A DNA stretch of 64,000 nt from JBHIDJ01 sp046760105 (GCA_046760105.1 JBHIDJ010000005.1:17087-81086); one strand, 5' to 3'. Shown: positions 8,487-17,956, counted from the stretch's first letter. A program made the numbers and translations. The notes: generated by a model not told the origin, from the letters alone.

Positions 8487-10463
8487 ATGACCTCTGACGG
8501 CAGTATTAGTAAACCCCTGGGTAGACGGCTTGGCGACTACCAACAGTGGCGCGAGCAGTTGATCGCCAGGATCGAGAACTACCAGTCGTGGATCGAGCAA
8601 CAGGGTCTCGCCGATGGCGAGTCGGATCTGCGCGTCTATGAGCTCATCGACAGCCTTAAATCCGACAAGCTCACGATTGCAATAGTAGGCGAGTTTTCAC
8701 GCGGCAAAACCGAACTCATCAATGCGATCTTCTTTGCCGACCACAAACAGCGCTTGCTACCTACAGAGGCCGGCCGCACCACCATGTGTCCGACGGAGCT
8801 GCGCTTCGATGAAGACACACCACCGTCCATCAAGCTGCTGCCGATTGGCACGCGGCACGGCTCTGAGACGATCGCCGAACTAAGGCGTTCTTCCGCTTAT
8901 TGGACCACACTACCGCTCGAGCTCGACTCGCCAACGAAGATAGCTAAGGCGTTTCACGAGATCGTACAATCGAGGTCCGTCAGTACAGATGAGGCCCAGT
9001 CTTTAGGCCTTTATGACCCCGATACGGCCGCTGGCAGCGAGCAAGTAAGAATCCCCGTGTGGCGTCACGCGATTATCAATTATCCGCACCCACTGCTAAA
9101 GCAGGGGCTCGTGCTGCTCGACACTCCCGGATTGAATGCCCTTGGTAGTGAACCCGAACTGACGATGAGCATGCTACCAAATGCACACGTGGTGGTTTTT
9201 GTGCTCGCTGCCGACACGGGGGTGACGAGGTCGGATCTGCAAGTGTGGCAAAACCATGTATGTGTGGCGAAGGGAGATAAGAATGAGGGGCGCATCGTGG
9301 TGCTCAATAAAATCGACACGTTGTGGGACGAGTTGCGCGGCCCCGCCGCTGTGTCGGCGAGTATATCGCGTCAGGCGCAGGAGACCGCAGCCGCGCTGGC
9401 CATGAGGAAAAGCCAGGTGCTCCCGGTGTCCGCACAGAAAGGATTGGTCGGCAAAGTCAAGGAGGACAACGAACTTGTCGAGAAAAGCGGGTTACCGGTG
9501 CTCGAGACCAAGTTGTCAGAGGACATCGTCCCCGCTAAACAAGCGCTCATCCGTGAAAAGGTCGTACAAGAAATTGGCAGTATAGTCGAAACCACCGCGG
9601 CGACGGTCGATGCAAGGCTGTCCGCGACGAACGCAGAACTCAAGGAGCTCAAAGGAATGAGTGGAAAGAATCGAGACGTTATTCAAAACATGATGGCGAA
9701 GAGACAACAGGATAAAGAAGCCTACAACAAAAAGCTGGCAAATCTTGAAAACACCCACCGCCAGCTCGGTGAGCAAGCTAAAATCCTGTTGACGTACCTG
9801 AGCATCGAAGCGTTCGATGCTCTAATCGACAAAACACGCAAGGAAATGAAGGACAGCTGGACCACGCATGGACTTAAGCGCGGGATGAAGACGTTCTTCG
9901 ACGGCGCCATGCAAACAATGCGAAAGGTCCGCAAACAAACCGAACATATCAAGGGAATGGTCGAGGGGATCTATCAGCAGTTCCAGATCGAGCATGGGCT
10001 CGCCAAAATCAAGCTCGAGAGCTTCGCATTGGAGCCTTACTACCGGGAGCTTACACGCTTATACAAAGAGGCCGAGGTATTCCGCAATAGCCCGACTATG
10101 GTCATGACCGAACAGCATTTTGTGGTCAAGCGGTTTTTTATCACGTTGGTGAGCCGTGCACGTCAACTGTTCGACGAAACCAACAAAGGTAGCGAGGCAT
10201 GGAGTCGTGCCATAATGGCGCCCGTGTTTGCCCGCATCCGCGAGCACGAGCTGACAATGGATCAACGCGTCGAAAATCTGAAGAAAATTAACCGGAACCT
10301 GGAAACACTCAACGGGCGCATTGCTGAGCTGGAAGCCCTCAAGCAAACGCTGGAAAGTCAACAACAAGTCAACCAGGATATCCTGAAGGGCATCAACCAG
10401 CCGTTACCAGCAAACAAAGAAATTGAGCCCGGGTGTGCGGCCACCGCCCACGGCGCGCTGTAG
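8487..10463 (+). CDS. Dynamin-family GTPase with coiled-coil C-terminus
   Basis: Large GTPase of the bacterial dynamin-like group, 658 residues. G1 (P-loop) is GEFSRGKTELIN at about 67-78, G2 is probably the Thr in GRTTMCPTELRF, G3 is DTPGLN and G4 is NKID. After the GTPase domain (about 60-300) the sequence is long, charged and helical, with heptad-like stretches (about 385-440 and 590-640), as in the stalk of dynamin-like proteins. I see no obvious transmembrane segment, so any membrane contact would have to come from the helical tip. Family members act in membrane remodelling or envelope stress; the substrate membrane here is unknown. It is a single gene, whereas many bacterial dynamins come as adjacent pairs. 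Confidence 0.85.
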   Translation: MTSDGSISKPLGRRLGDYQQWREQLIARIENYQSWIEQQGLADGESDLRVYELIDSLKSDKLTIAIVGEFSRGKTELINAIFFADHKQRLLPTEAGRTTMCPTELRFDEDTPPSIKLLPIGTRHGSETIAELRRSSAYWTTLPLELDSPTKIAKAFHEIVQSRSVSTDEAQSLGLYDPDTAAGSEQVRIPVWRHAIINYPHPLLKQGLVLLDTPGLNALGSEPELTMSMLPNAHVVVFVLAADTGVTRSDLQVWQNHVCVAKGDKNEGRIVVLNKIDTLWDELRGPAAVSASISRQAQETAAALAMRKSQVLPVSAQKGLVGKVKEDNELVEKSGLPVLETKLSEDIVPAKQALIREKVVQEIGSIVETTAATVDARLSATNAELKELKGMSGKNRDVIQNMMAKRQQDKEAYNKKLANLENTHRQLGEQAKILLTYLSIEAFDALIDKTRKEMKDSWTTHGLKRGMKTFFDGAMQTMRKVRKQTEHIKGMVEGIYQQFQIEHGLAKIKLESFALEPYYRELTRLYKEAEVFRNSPTMVMTEQHFVVKRFFITLVSRARQLFDETNKGSEAWSRAIMAPVFARIREHELTMDQRVENLKKINRNLETLNGRIAELEALKQTLESQQQVNQDILKGINQPLPANKEIEPGCAATAHGAL

Positions 10464-11176
10464 TCAAAGACGTGGCTGGCCTAGCGACTCTAGACACACG
10501 TCGGCGTGGGTCAATCACGCATACTCATCAACCGCCGAATAAGCTGCAGTCGTTTCGGTATGCCGAAAAGTGTCGAGATAGGTGGCGATTCTCTTATCGC
10601 TGAGCGGCTGTGGAATATCTGTCGCGGGCTCCGTCCATAAGAACGCGTCCGATAAGGCCTCAACCGTTACTGTCTTACTAGCCAGTATCTCCGCATCGAT
10701 AATGCGTTTGTGGCGCGCTTCAGCCTGCCTTGCGGCACTATCGGTAACATCCCTGCTCGACTCGACCGCACGCCCGTGCGCAGACGGCGTGCGCGCAGCG
10801 CGAGTTTACATCGATCGGGTGCTAGCTATCGCTTCCGCCCAGAACGAAATTTGCAAAGAGCACAGACCGGCCATTCTAGCCGACCGCCCAACACAACCTA
10901 ACTTCAACCCCAACCCCGCTGAAGTCCACAAGGTTCTTATGTCTACTTCTTAGTCTGGAAAAATGTGCTCCAGGATTGCCAACAGATGAACGGTGCGATG
11001 CGGGGGATGAACGGTTAATCTCTTGTGAAACGGCGCGTATTCTGCCGCGTGTGCTTAGGTACACCCAAACTTACACGACGACGCAACGGACATGCAACTG
11101 CGAAAAGACAGTCTACAATAGAGTGAGACATTCAAGACGCCCCGGGGTGGGCAATTTCTGAAATACGGAGGCAGTA
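10464..11176. other. Gene-free region of about 710 bases
   Basis: No gene with a ribosome site is supported. A minus-strand frame is open from about 10805 to a stop at 10515 and codes a hydrophilic, helix-like sequence ending in FRHTETTAAYSAVDEYA, but it has no ATG, GTG or TTG, so it is either chance or a decayed gene. A plus-strand frame at 10582-10953 has no ribosome site and a composition unlike its neighbours. The last part (11114-11119, TACAAT) may be the promoter of the miniprotein that follows. Confidence 0.45.
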
Positions 11177-11260
11177 ATGAAATTGAAGGCGGAAAAAGAT
11201 CCCAAAAAGTACCTGGTACTGGCGGTCTTGATCGGTGTATTCATTTGGCTCCTGATGTAA
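11177..11260 (+). CDS. 27-residue single-pass membrane miniprotein
   Basis: The ATG is preceded by an excellent ribosome site (ACGGAGGCAGTA-ATG). The product is a basic, hydrophilic N-terminus (MKLKAEKDPKKY) followed by a hydrophobic stretch LVLAVLIGVFIWLLM that runs to the stop, so it looks like one transmembrane helix with the N-terminus in the cytoplasm by the positive-inside rule. A perfect 32-base palindrome lies 55 bases downstream, which closes the unit. Small proteins like this often attach to larger membrane complexes; the partner is not shown by the neighbours. Its short length makes it easy to miss in annotation. Confidence 0.7.
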   Translation: MKLKAEKDPKKYLVLAVLIGVFIWLLM

Positions 11261-11314
11261 CAGCGCGAACCAAACGAACCTTCGACAAGCATCACGACTC
11301 TCAAATAAGCTAAT

Positions 11315-11346
11315 CGGCGGGGATTGTGATATCACAATCCCCGCCG
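11315..11346. terminator. Perfect 32-base palindrome, probable bidirectional terminator
   Basis: CGGCGGGGATTGTGAT is followed at once by its exact reverse complement. As RNA it gives a stem of about 14 base pairs in either direction. It lies between the miniprotein (plus strand) and the end of the sugar kinase gene (minus strand, ending at 11437). The flanks are T-rich in part (TTCGTTTG on the plus side, ATTAGCTTATTT on the minus side). A protein-binding palindrome is the alternative. Confidence 0.65.
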
Positions 11347-11436
11347 TTCGTTTGCGCTTACGCTGGTGCCCAGCGAAACCATAGAAGAGTAAACATAGTA
11401 CGCGGTCAAGGAACACGCGACGACGTCAGGGGCGCC

Positions 11437-12582
11437 CTATCCGCGAGGCGCACGCTCGACCACCGCGGCCATGGCGTCTTCTTGTGCTTCCATGCTTCGC
11501 ACGAGCTGAAACTGGTTGCGGCAGCGGTCAAGATTGTGATCTGCGTGTGCGGTCTTGAAATAGATGTCTCCTTCAAGGTAATCGGTCAAGAAGCGTATTC
11601 CCGTCTCGAATGTTATGAGCTTTCCCGCAAACGGCAAGAGATCGAGCTCGCGTTCGTTGAGCACGATCGCCTGCAGATAACCCTTCACCAGTGCCTCGAA
11701 TATCGGCAGCCGCATGTAGACCCGACTGAGGTCACGCGCGTCTTCGCTCGCCGGGCTCGTACTCGTGCGCACTAGATCACCGAAGTCATAGAGCACGAGC
11801 CCTGGCATGACGGTATCCAAATCGATGATGCAGAGCGCCTCGTCGCTCACTGCATCGAACAGCACGTTGTTGATCTTTGTGTCATTGTGGGTCACACGCT
11901 CAGGAAGTTCACCGCGCGCGTGAAACCCGGAAATGGTGTTAACGATTGACTCACGCTCCCGCGCGAAGTCAATCTCTTGGTGAGCGCGCGCCGCGCGCCC
12001 ACACACATCTGCTTTTATCGCCTGATCCAGGTTCTGATAGCGTTTTGGCGTGTGGTGAAAGTTTGGAACCGTATCGTGCAGCCGTGGCCCGGTTAGGTCC
12101 GTCAGTAACTGTCCAAACTGCCCGAATGCCGCGGCCGCACGGTACGCCAACGCCGGCGGGCCGACAACGTTATGGATGCGTGTGCCCTCAATATACAGGT
12201 AGGTTCGCCAACAGCGGCCCGCCTGATCGAGATAATACGGCTTGCCGTCGCACCCTGGGATAAGCGTGAGCACACGACGGTCGATATCTGGCGTGCTTTC
12301 GCGCTCAAGTCTGGTATGCATGTGTCGAAGCACGCGCGCGATGTTATCCATCACGTGCTCCGGGTTAGGAAATACGTGCTGGTTGATACACTGGTGGATA
12401 TAACGGATGGTGTGACCACCCTCCGTGTACGTGGCAAGGTAAGTGTCATGAATGTGGCCGCTTCTCAGTGCTACCGCATCCACGAGCCGGTCGCGTATGC
12501 TAAAGCGGTCCGCGATGCTCGAGACCGTTTCCCTTGCAGAAGAAGGCTGCTGTGAACGAGGCTTGGGTGGCCATCTTGACAA
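11437..12582 (-). CDS. Phosphotransferase-family sugar kinase, NahK-like
   Basis: Aminoglycoside phosphotransferase-fold kinase of about 381 residues. The catalytic loop is THNDTKINNVLFD (catalytic Asp in HND) and the metal-binding segment is IIDLDTVMPGLVLYDFGD. This pair of motifs, with the GHIHDTYL nucleotide loop near residue 40 and YRAAAAFGQFGQLL, matches the N-acetylhexosamine 1-kinase/mucin desulfatase-like group, which phosphorylates free amino sugars at C1. The real substrate is not certain. The start is taken as the TTG at 12582; a slightly later start is possible because the first 20 residues are not conserved-looking. It is just downstream of icd on the same strand, separated by 54 bases. 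Confidence 0.8.
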   Translation of the reverse strand: MSRWPPKPRSQQPSSARETVSSIADRFSIRDRLVDAVALRSGHIHDTYLATYTEGGHTIRYIHQCINQHVFPNPEHVMDNIARVLRHMHTRLERESTPDIDRRVLTLIPGCDGKPYYLDQAGRCWRTYLYIEGTRIHNVVGPPALAYRAAAAFGQFGQLLTDLTGPRLHDTVPNFHHTPKRYQNLDQAIKADVCGRAARAHQEIDFARERESIVNTISGFHARGELPERVTHNDTKINNVLFDAVSDEALCIIDLDTVMPGLVLYDFGDLVRTSTSPASEDARDLSRVYMRLPIFEALVKGYLQAIVLNERELDLLPFAGKLITFETGIRFLTDYLEGDIYFKTAHADHNLDRCRNQFQLVRSMEAQEDAMAAVVERAPRG

Positions 12583-12636
12583 CGTTGCGAAACCTTCCCC
12601 GTTGTCGCGCTGCGCGGTAGTGGGCGCCTTAGACGT

Positions 12637-14403
12637 TTAGTCCTCGGCGTCCCAACCAAATTCCTCGACGATGCGAAACAGATCAGTCTCGGAGACGATG
12701 CCGACCGGGGTGTTCTTGGCTTCGACGATAACGCGGCGGATCCTATTGTCCGCCATTGTCTTAGAAACCATTCGCAGCGTAAGGTTGGCCGAAACAGTGA
12801 CCAACGGTTTGCTGGCGATTTCCCCTACCTTGATGTTGGCTGCCGACCTGTTAGCGCTAACAATCTTCACGACGATGTCGCGCTGCGTCATTATGCCCCA
12901 TCCCCCATCACCATTCGGCTCTACCAGAATCGAGCTGATACCGTTCTCACGCATGCAGTGCATCGCATCTTCGACTGTCGCGTCGGCGGATATGCTCTTT
13001 ATGGGAGACATCACGCCAGCAGCCGTCAGCGGCTGGCGACCAGAAGCCTTCATGGCTTCTACTGGGTTAGCCACGCGTTGCGCCTCGCGCTCCTTGCGCT
13101 CCCGATTCAAGGCCTCGCGACGCTCCCGCTCAAAACGTGCAAGATCCTCGTGGCCTCCAGTGATCCTTGCGATCAAGGCATCCGCGAATGTGCTGGTCGA
13201 GATCGTATGGGCACCTTTCATTAGCCGGGCAAAGTCGTAGGTGACAAACTTCTCGCCAATTACCTTTGGGTAGGCGGCATTAACTAGATCAGCTGCTTCT
13301 TTCCAACCCATGTACTCGAGCATCATGACGCCGGACAAGAGCAGTGAGCTCGGGTTTACTTTGTTCTGGTCGGCATACTTGGGGGCGGTACCGTGTGTCG
13401 CCTCGAAGACAGCTACCGCGTCACCGATATTCGCCCCGGGCGCAATACCAATGCCACCTACCTCAGCTGCAACCGCATCGGACAGATAGTCCCCGTTCAA
13501 GTTCATGGTTGCAATGACATCGAACTCACGCGGTCGTAACTGTAGTAGCTGAAAAATGACGTCGGCGATCCGGTCCTTGATAAGGATTTTCCCGGCAGGC
13601 TGCTTACCGCCAAACTGATTGTAGAGCTCCTCTTCCGTCACGGTATAGTCATTGAACTCCTCCTTGGCCAGTTCGTAGCCCCAGTTGCGAAACGCACCTT
13701 CGGTGTATTTCATAATATTGCCTTTGTGCACCAGGGTAACGCTCTCGCGACCATGGTCGACTGCATACTGGATCGCTTTGCGAACGAGACGCTTGCTCCC
13801 GAACGGGCTAATCGGCTTCACGCCAAGGCCGGCATGGTCAAAAAACTTTGCACCCATCTCCTCGCGTAAGAAACGTGCAAGCTTCTCGTTCTCAGGCGTG
13901 CCACTTGGATACTCGATGCCGGCATATACGTCTTCCGTGTTTTCGCGGAAGATCACTACATCCACTTCTTCGGGATGTCGCAGCGGCGAGGGAACGCCGT
14001 GGTAGTAGCGCACTGGCCGCACACAGGCGTACAGATCCAGTGCTTGCCGCAACGATACGTTGAGGGACCGGAAACCACCACCGATAGGCGTCGTTAAGGG
14101 GCCTTTGATCGCAATAACCAGTTCCGTAATCGCGTCCAGTGTTTCCTTCGGAAAGTAGTCACCGTCATAAAGCGCGGCTGCCTTCTCCCCCATATAGAGC
14201 TCGCACCAGTGGACCTTGCGCTTGCCATGGTAGGCTTTGTCCACTGCAGCGTCCCATACACGCAGGCTCGCCCTCGTGATGTCCGGGCCGATACCGTCGC
14301 CCTCTACAAAGCCCACAATGGGATTATCCGGTACACGTAGCTTGCCTTTGCTTGCCGAGATTTTCTCGCCATTTGTGGGGAGGGTGACGTGTTTGTATTT
14401 CAT
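12637..14403 (-). CDS. icd: NADP-dependent isocitrate dehydrogenase fused to a C-terminal CBS pair
   Basis: TCA-cycle enzyme making 2-oxoglutarate. Residues 1 to about 415 are an E. coli-type Icd: GDGIGPDI, the substrate/phosphorylation loop FRSLNVSLRQ with its serine, RENTEDVYAGIEY, HKGNIMKYTEGAFRNWG, and HGTAPKYADQNKVNPSS, whose Lys-Tyr pair marks NADP use. After a charged linker (ERERREALNRERKERE) come two CBS motifs at about 455-588 (GVMSPIKSISADATVEDAM, GIMTQRDIV, VSANLTLRMVSKTMAD, GIVSETDLFRIV). E. coli Icd ends near 416 residues, so the CBS part is an extra regulatory module expected to bind an adenine nucleotide. The start ATG follows GGAGCG. No stop or frameshift lies at the join. 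Confidence 0.95.
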   Translation of the reverse strand: MKYKHVTLPTNGEKISASKGKLRVPDNPIVGFVEGDGIGPDITRASLRVWDAAVDKAYHGKRKVHWCELYMGEKAAALYDGDYFPKETLDAITELVIAIKGPLTTPIGGGFRSLNVSLRQALDLYACVRPVRYYHGVPSPLRHPEEVDVVIFRENTEDVYAGIEYPSGTPENEKLARFLREEMGAKFFDHAGLGVKPISPFGSKRLVRKAIQYAVDHGRESVTLVHKGNIMKYTEGAFRNWGYELAKEEFNDYTVTEEELYNQFGGKQPAGKILIKDRIADVIFQLLQLRPREFDVIATMNLNGDYLSDAVAAEVGGIGIAPGANIGDAVAVFEATHGTAPKYADQNKVNPSSLLLSGVMMLEYMGWKEAADLVNAAYPKVIGEKFVTYDFARLMKGAHTISTSTFADALIARITGGHEDLARFERERREALNRERKEREAQRVANPVEAMKASGRQPLTAAGVMSPIKSISADATVEDAMHCMRENGISSILVEPNGDGGWGIMTQRDIVVKIVSANRSAANIKVGEIASKPLVTVSANLTLRMVSKTMADNRIRRVIVEAKNTPVGIVSETDLFRIVEEFGWDAED

Positions 14404-14502
14404 GGAACGCTCCTACGGCATGGGCCAAAATATGACGTGACAGAAATGTAGTATCTCCCGTGTTCAAAATGCAAGGCCAGAATATTGGCTGATCGATATC
14501 AC

Positions 14503-16668
14503 TCAATCTAAGATCGCTGACAACGGTGGGCGGCTACGGTGCGGTGGCGGAATCAAGGTGGCACCACTGCGTTGATCCAGCAAAACCTTGAGCGGCGAAT
14601 CCAGTACCGGCCATTGGCCTTTCAACACATTGCGTGGGGCGTTACCCTCGAACACGAGGTAGCTGTACTTACCGTAGTGTGGGAGCTTTCGCGCCAATCC
14701 CGCAAAAGCCATCGGATCGTCGCAGGCGAGCCACGCTAACGTGTGGGCGTCGTTTTTCGGATGCCTGGCTGCAACGACGACGGCTTCCCGAGGGCGTTCG
14801 ACATCCCATTCGCCGATGCGAGCACCGTTGTACCGAAAGGACAGTTGTTGAGCAGCCAATGCGGCCACGAATTGGGAACGGAACCGGTTTGCCCAGCCGA
14901 ACAACCAGATGGACCTATCCGAAGGTAAACTCTCGAGTGCATTATCCCAGCGCCACTGAATCCCAGCGCCAGCGCGCGCCCAGCGCTGCGCGAGATCGCG
15001 GTACTGGGTTCGAGTAGCACTGGGCTCGTCAGCGGCCACGATGATCAGCATCCGTTCGCTAGCAAAGAGTTGTCCTAATGATGGAGGCATTTCGTTGCGC
15101 TCGAGCCGCCGGAAGACGTCGAACGCAGGATCGACCTCCAGCAACCAGGGACGTGCCGGCACAGCAAAACTAAGCTCCGCTCGCCGCTCGCTCATCACGA
15201 TTGTCGTCTCGAAAGGCTGGTCATGCGCCTTCAAGTGAATCACTACCGGGATGCGAAGCACATACGTGGGACCTGTCTGGACCTGTTCCAAAACGCCAAC
15301 AACGCGGTAGTCGCCACCGTACCGACGCACGCGAAGCTTGTCTATGCGCAAACGCGGGGCTCCTGTGCGCTGTAGCCATTGTGTAAACTCGCTGCCAAGA
15401 TCAAGTCCGCTTGCAACCTCAAGTGCGTGCTGGATCTCCGCATAGCTAACCCGGCGAAACCGGTTGGCGTCGTAGAAACGCCGAAGTCCCTCTATGAACG
15501 TGGCATCCCCAAGGTGCAGCCGCAGCATGTGAAAGAACATGAGCGTCTTGCCATAACCCACCGCCTGGCTTATATCTCCGTGCCGGCCGCGAAATTCAGT
15601 AAGCGGAAAATCCCGCGTGCTACTGACATAGTCGCTGTACTTCTGCAGGACGCTGCGACGATATTCAGCCCCTTTGCCTCGTCGCTCTTGCATAAGGTGG
15701 TCGGCCAAATAGGCAGTTAGACCTTCGCTCCAATTGCCGCCAGCGGCCGCGACGTACACGCCATTGCCCCACCAGTTGTGAAGAATCTCATGAGGGTAGG
15801 AAGAATCAACGATGAACGGTAGACGAATCACGCGTTGACCGAGTAGGGTGAAAGACGGCATACCGTAACCCGACTCCCAGAAATTCTCGATCAGCACAAA
15901 CTTTTCGTAGGGATATGGCCCCAACAGCCGACTGTATAGATCGATGTACCGGACCGTAGCGTCGAGATACATTGTCGCCAACGCATCATCTGGACCGTGC
16001 AGCAGTACCAAGGCTGCGTTCCGCCCGGCCTCACGCTGGTATACGCGATACCGCCCAGCGACCAGCAGAATCTGCTCCTGGGGCCTATGCTCACGCCAGC
16101 GGATTCGTGACAAATCACTGCCGGCGTCTGTTCGCCGTTCCACCCCTTGACTCACCGCCGACCAGCCCGCCGGTAAGTCAACTTCTAGGGAAAAGGTCAA
16201 TAGTGGTCCACCGAAATCGGGGTACCAATAGCTCGATGCCGCGAGATAGACGCCGTCGGTGGAGATCAGCCCGGGTGTCGTACGGCCAGCCTTACCGTAA
16301 CGTGGGTCTGACTCAACTAATGAGTGCGCAATCGTGCCACGGTACCGCAATGTGAAATGCCTCTGCGCCGATGTCAGACGTAGCCGGAAGCGCTCCACAG
16401 GTACCGTGGCGTTGGCTCCACCGTCACGCATAAGCACGATCCCTGGCTCTTCGATGGAAGGGTGCAGCCCGGCATGGAGTAAGAATGAGAACTCATGCTC
16501 GCGCGCGATCATGCTCTGCGGCAGGGTGATCGTGTCACGCGCTTGCAGCTCCCCACTCGCTGGATGAACCGAGAGCTTGAGATCGTGATGGATCACCGAT
16601 CCCGCAAAGGCCGGCATGCTAAGGACAAACAGCGTGATCCGAAACAGCTTGCGAAAAATTGCGCTCAT
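14503..16668 (-). CDS. M1-family metallopeptidase, secreted
   Basis: Zinc metallopeptidase of the M1 (aminopeptidase N/leukotriene A4 hydrolase) clan, about 721 residues. The catalytic motif is HEILHNWWG, with the third zinc ligand in NWSEGLTAYLADHL 18 residues later. A first beta-domain (about 20-200) precedes the catalytic domain, and a PDZ-less C-terminal region of about 250 residues follows. The start is the ATG at 16668, behind AAGG, which gives a signal peptide MSAIFRKLFRITLFVLSMPAFA, so it is exported. A longer frame starts at 16716 but lacks a ribosome site. It is divergent from the ChaN-like lipoprotein gene, with 70 bases between the two starts. Confidence 0.88.
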   Translation of the reverse strand: MSAIFRKLFRITLFVLSMPAFAGSVIHHDLKLSVHPASGELQARDTITLPQSMIAREHEFSFLLHAGLHPSIEEPGIVLMRDGGANATVPVERFRLRLTSAQRHFTLRYRGTIAHSLVESDPRYGKAGRTTPGLISTDGVYLAASSYWYPDFGGPLLTFSLEVDLPAGWSAVSQGVERRTDAGSDLSRIRWREHRPQEQILLVAGRYRVYQREAGRNAALVLLHGPDDALATMYLDATVRYIDLYSRLLGPYPYEKFVLIENFWESGYGMPSFTLLGQRVIRLPFIVDSSYPHEILHNWWGNGVYVAAAGGNWSEGLTAYLADHLMQERRGKGAEYRRSVLQKYSDYVSSTRDFPLTEFRGRHGDISQAVGYGKTLMFFHMLRLHLGDATFIEGLRRFYDANRFRRVSYAEIQHALEVASGLDLGSEFTQWLQRTGAPRLRIDKLRVRRYGGDYRVVGVLEQVQTGPTYVLRIPVVIHLKAHDQPFETTIVMSERRAELSFAVPARPWLLEVDPAFDVFRRLERNEMPPSLGQLFASERMLIIVAADEPSATRTQYRDLAQRWARAGAGIQWRWDNALESLPSDRSIWLFGWANRFRSQFVAALAAQQLSFRYNGARIGEWDVERPREAVVVAARHPKNDAHTLAWLACDDPMAFAGLARKLPHYGKYSYLVFEGNAPRNVLKGQWPVLDSPLKVLLDQRSGATLIPPPHRSRPPLSAILD

Positions 16669-16738
16669 CGCCTTGCTATCCTCGCTGCAACAAGCACGCG
16701 GCACCCAAAACAGCATTTCCAGGGTACAATGTCATGAA

Positions 16739-17956
16739 ATGACGGTACCGGTCAGGCGACCATTATTCATGCGAATCTTCACACTATGTCTCGCGTTGGT
16801 GGGCATGATTACACTGTTGTCGTGTCAAAAAACAGGACACCCCCGCCTTGAATCAGTAGCAACATACAAACGCCCATCGGGCCAGTTGGCTGTTCGTCAT
16901 GACGTCAAGGCCATTGACTTGCGTGCGCTATCGGACTTAGACACGATCATCCCACGGCTAGCGGAACAGCAGGTCGTGTTCATCGGCGAGATCCACGATC
17001 GATTCGACCATCACCTCGCACAGCTGGAAATCATCCGGGCGCTTCACGCTATTCACGATAATCTCGTGATTGCGGTGGAATATTTCCAGGCACCGTTTCA
17101 GCGGTATCTCGACGCCTATGTTGCTGGTGATGTCGATGAAAAGACCTTGTTGAAGGAAACAGAATACTTTAGCCGCTGGGGGTTTGACTATCGGCTTTAC
17201 CGCCCAATCATCGAATATGCACGTAAACACGGGATTCCGCTGATCGCCCTCAATCTGCCCGCAGAGATAAGCAGAAAGGTAGCCCGCTCGGGCTTGGACG
17301 GTTTGAACGACAAGGAAAGGGGGCAAATCCCACGCGAAATCGACCGTTCAGATGATGCATACCGCGAGCGTCTACGCAGCGTATTCGAAAAACATCGCCA
17401 GCAAAACACCAGTCTAACCAATTTCGACTATTTCGTGCAGGCGCAGTTACTCTGGGATGAGGCGATGGCGGAGCATGCCGCCAACTATCTGCGCAGGCAT
17501 CCCACGCAGCACATGGTCATTCTCGCGGGTAACGGACACTTGCTCTATGGCGCCGGAATACCCCGCCGGCTGATGCGCCGCATACGGGTCCGCAGCGCCA
17601 TCGTGATCAATGCTAGCGATGAATTACCGCATCCAGATATGGCGGACTTTCTACTGTTCCCCGCCATGATCAGCCTGCCGCCGGCCGCTAGGCTCGGCAT
17701 ATACATGCAAAGCCGCAACCACAGCGTTGTAATCGAAGACTTGGTTCCCGGAGGCGCGGCCATAACCGCCGGCCTAAAGAAGGGCGATCAGATTGTGGAG
17801 GTGAACGCTGATGTGGTAGCCACTCCGAGCGATGTGAAACTTGCGTTACTCGACAAGCAACCAAACGATCGTATAACCGTCGTCGTTAAGCGCGCTGATG
17901 ATCATGCTGGTCACCGCTTGATCAACTTCGAAGTCGTGTTGACGGCATCTCATTGA
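16739..17956 (+). CDS. ChaN-like (haem-uptake fold) lipoprotein with C-terminal PDZ domain
   Basis: The N-terminal half has the ChaN/Haem_bd_uptake (Tiki/EreA-like) fold: VVFIGEIHDRFDHHLAQLEII, VIAVEYFQAPFQRYLD, YRPIIEYARKHGIPLIALN, HMVILAGNGHLLYG. A PDZ domain follows at about residues 315-405 (LGIYMQSRNHSVVIEDLVPGGAAITAGLKKGDQIVEVN). The N-terminus ends in the lipobox-like LLSC, so it is a lipoprotein. The start is either ATG 16739 or ATG 16769 (MRIFTLCLALVGMITLLSC), the second being the more usual lipoprotein start. ChaN itself binds haem as a dimer, but this fold also includes proteases, and the PDZ domain favours a role on a peptide or protein. Confidence 0.8.
   Translation: MTVPVRRPLFMRIFTLCLALVGMITLLSCQKTGHPRLESVATYKRPSGQLAVRHDVKAIDLRALSDLDTIIPRLAEQQVVFIGEIHDRFDHHLAQLEIIRALHAIHDNLVIAVEYFQAPFQRYLDAYVAGDVDEKTLLKETEYFSRWGFDYRLYRPIIEYARKHGIPLIALNLPAEISRKVARSGLDGLNDKERGQIPREIDRSDDAYRERLRSVFEKHRQQNTSLTNFDYFVQAQLLWDEAMAEHAANYLRRHPTQHMVILAGNGHLLYGAGIPRRLMRRIRVRSAIVINASDELPHPDMADFLLFPAMISLPPAARLGIYMQSRNHSVVIEDLVPGGAAITAGLKKGDQIVEVNADVVATPSDVKLALLDKQPNDRITVVVKRADDHAGHRLINFEVVLTASH

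Noticed and set aside
10515..10805. Minus-strand frame with protein-like sequence ending FRHTETTAAYSAVDEYA.
   Set aside because: No usable start codon and no ribosome site; possibly a decayed gene, but no family recognised.
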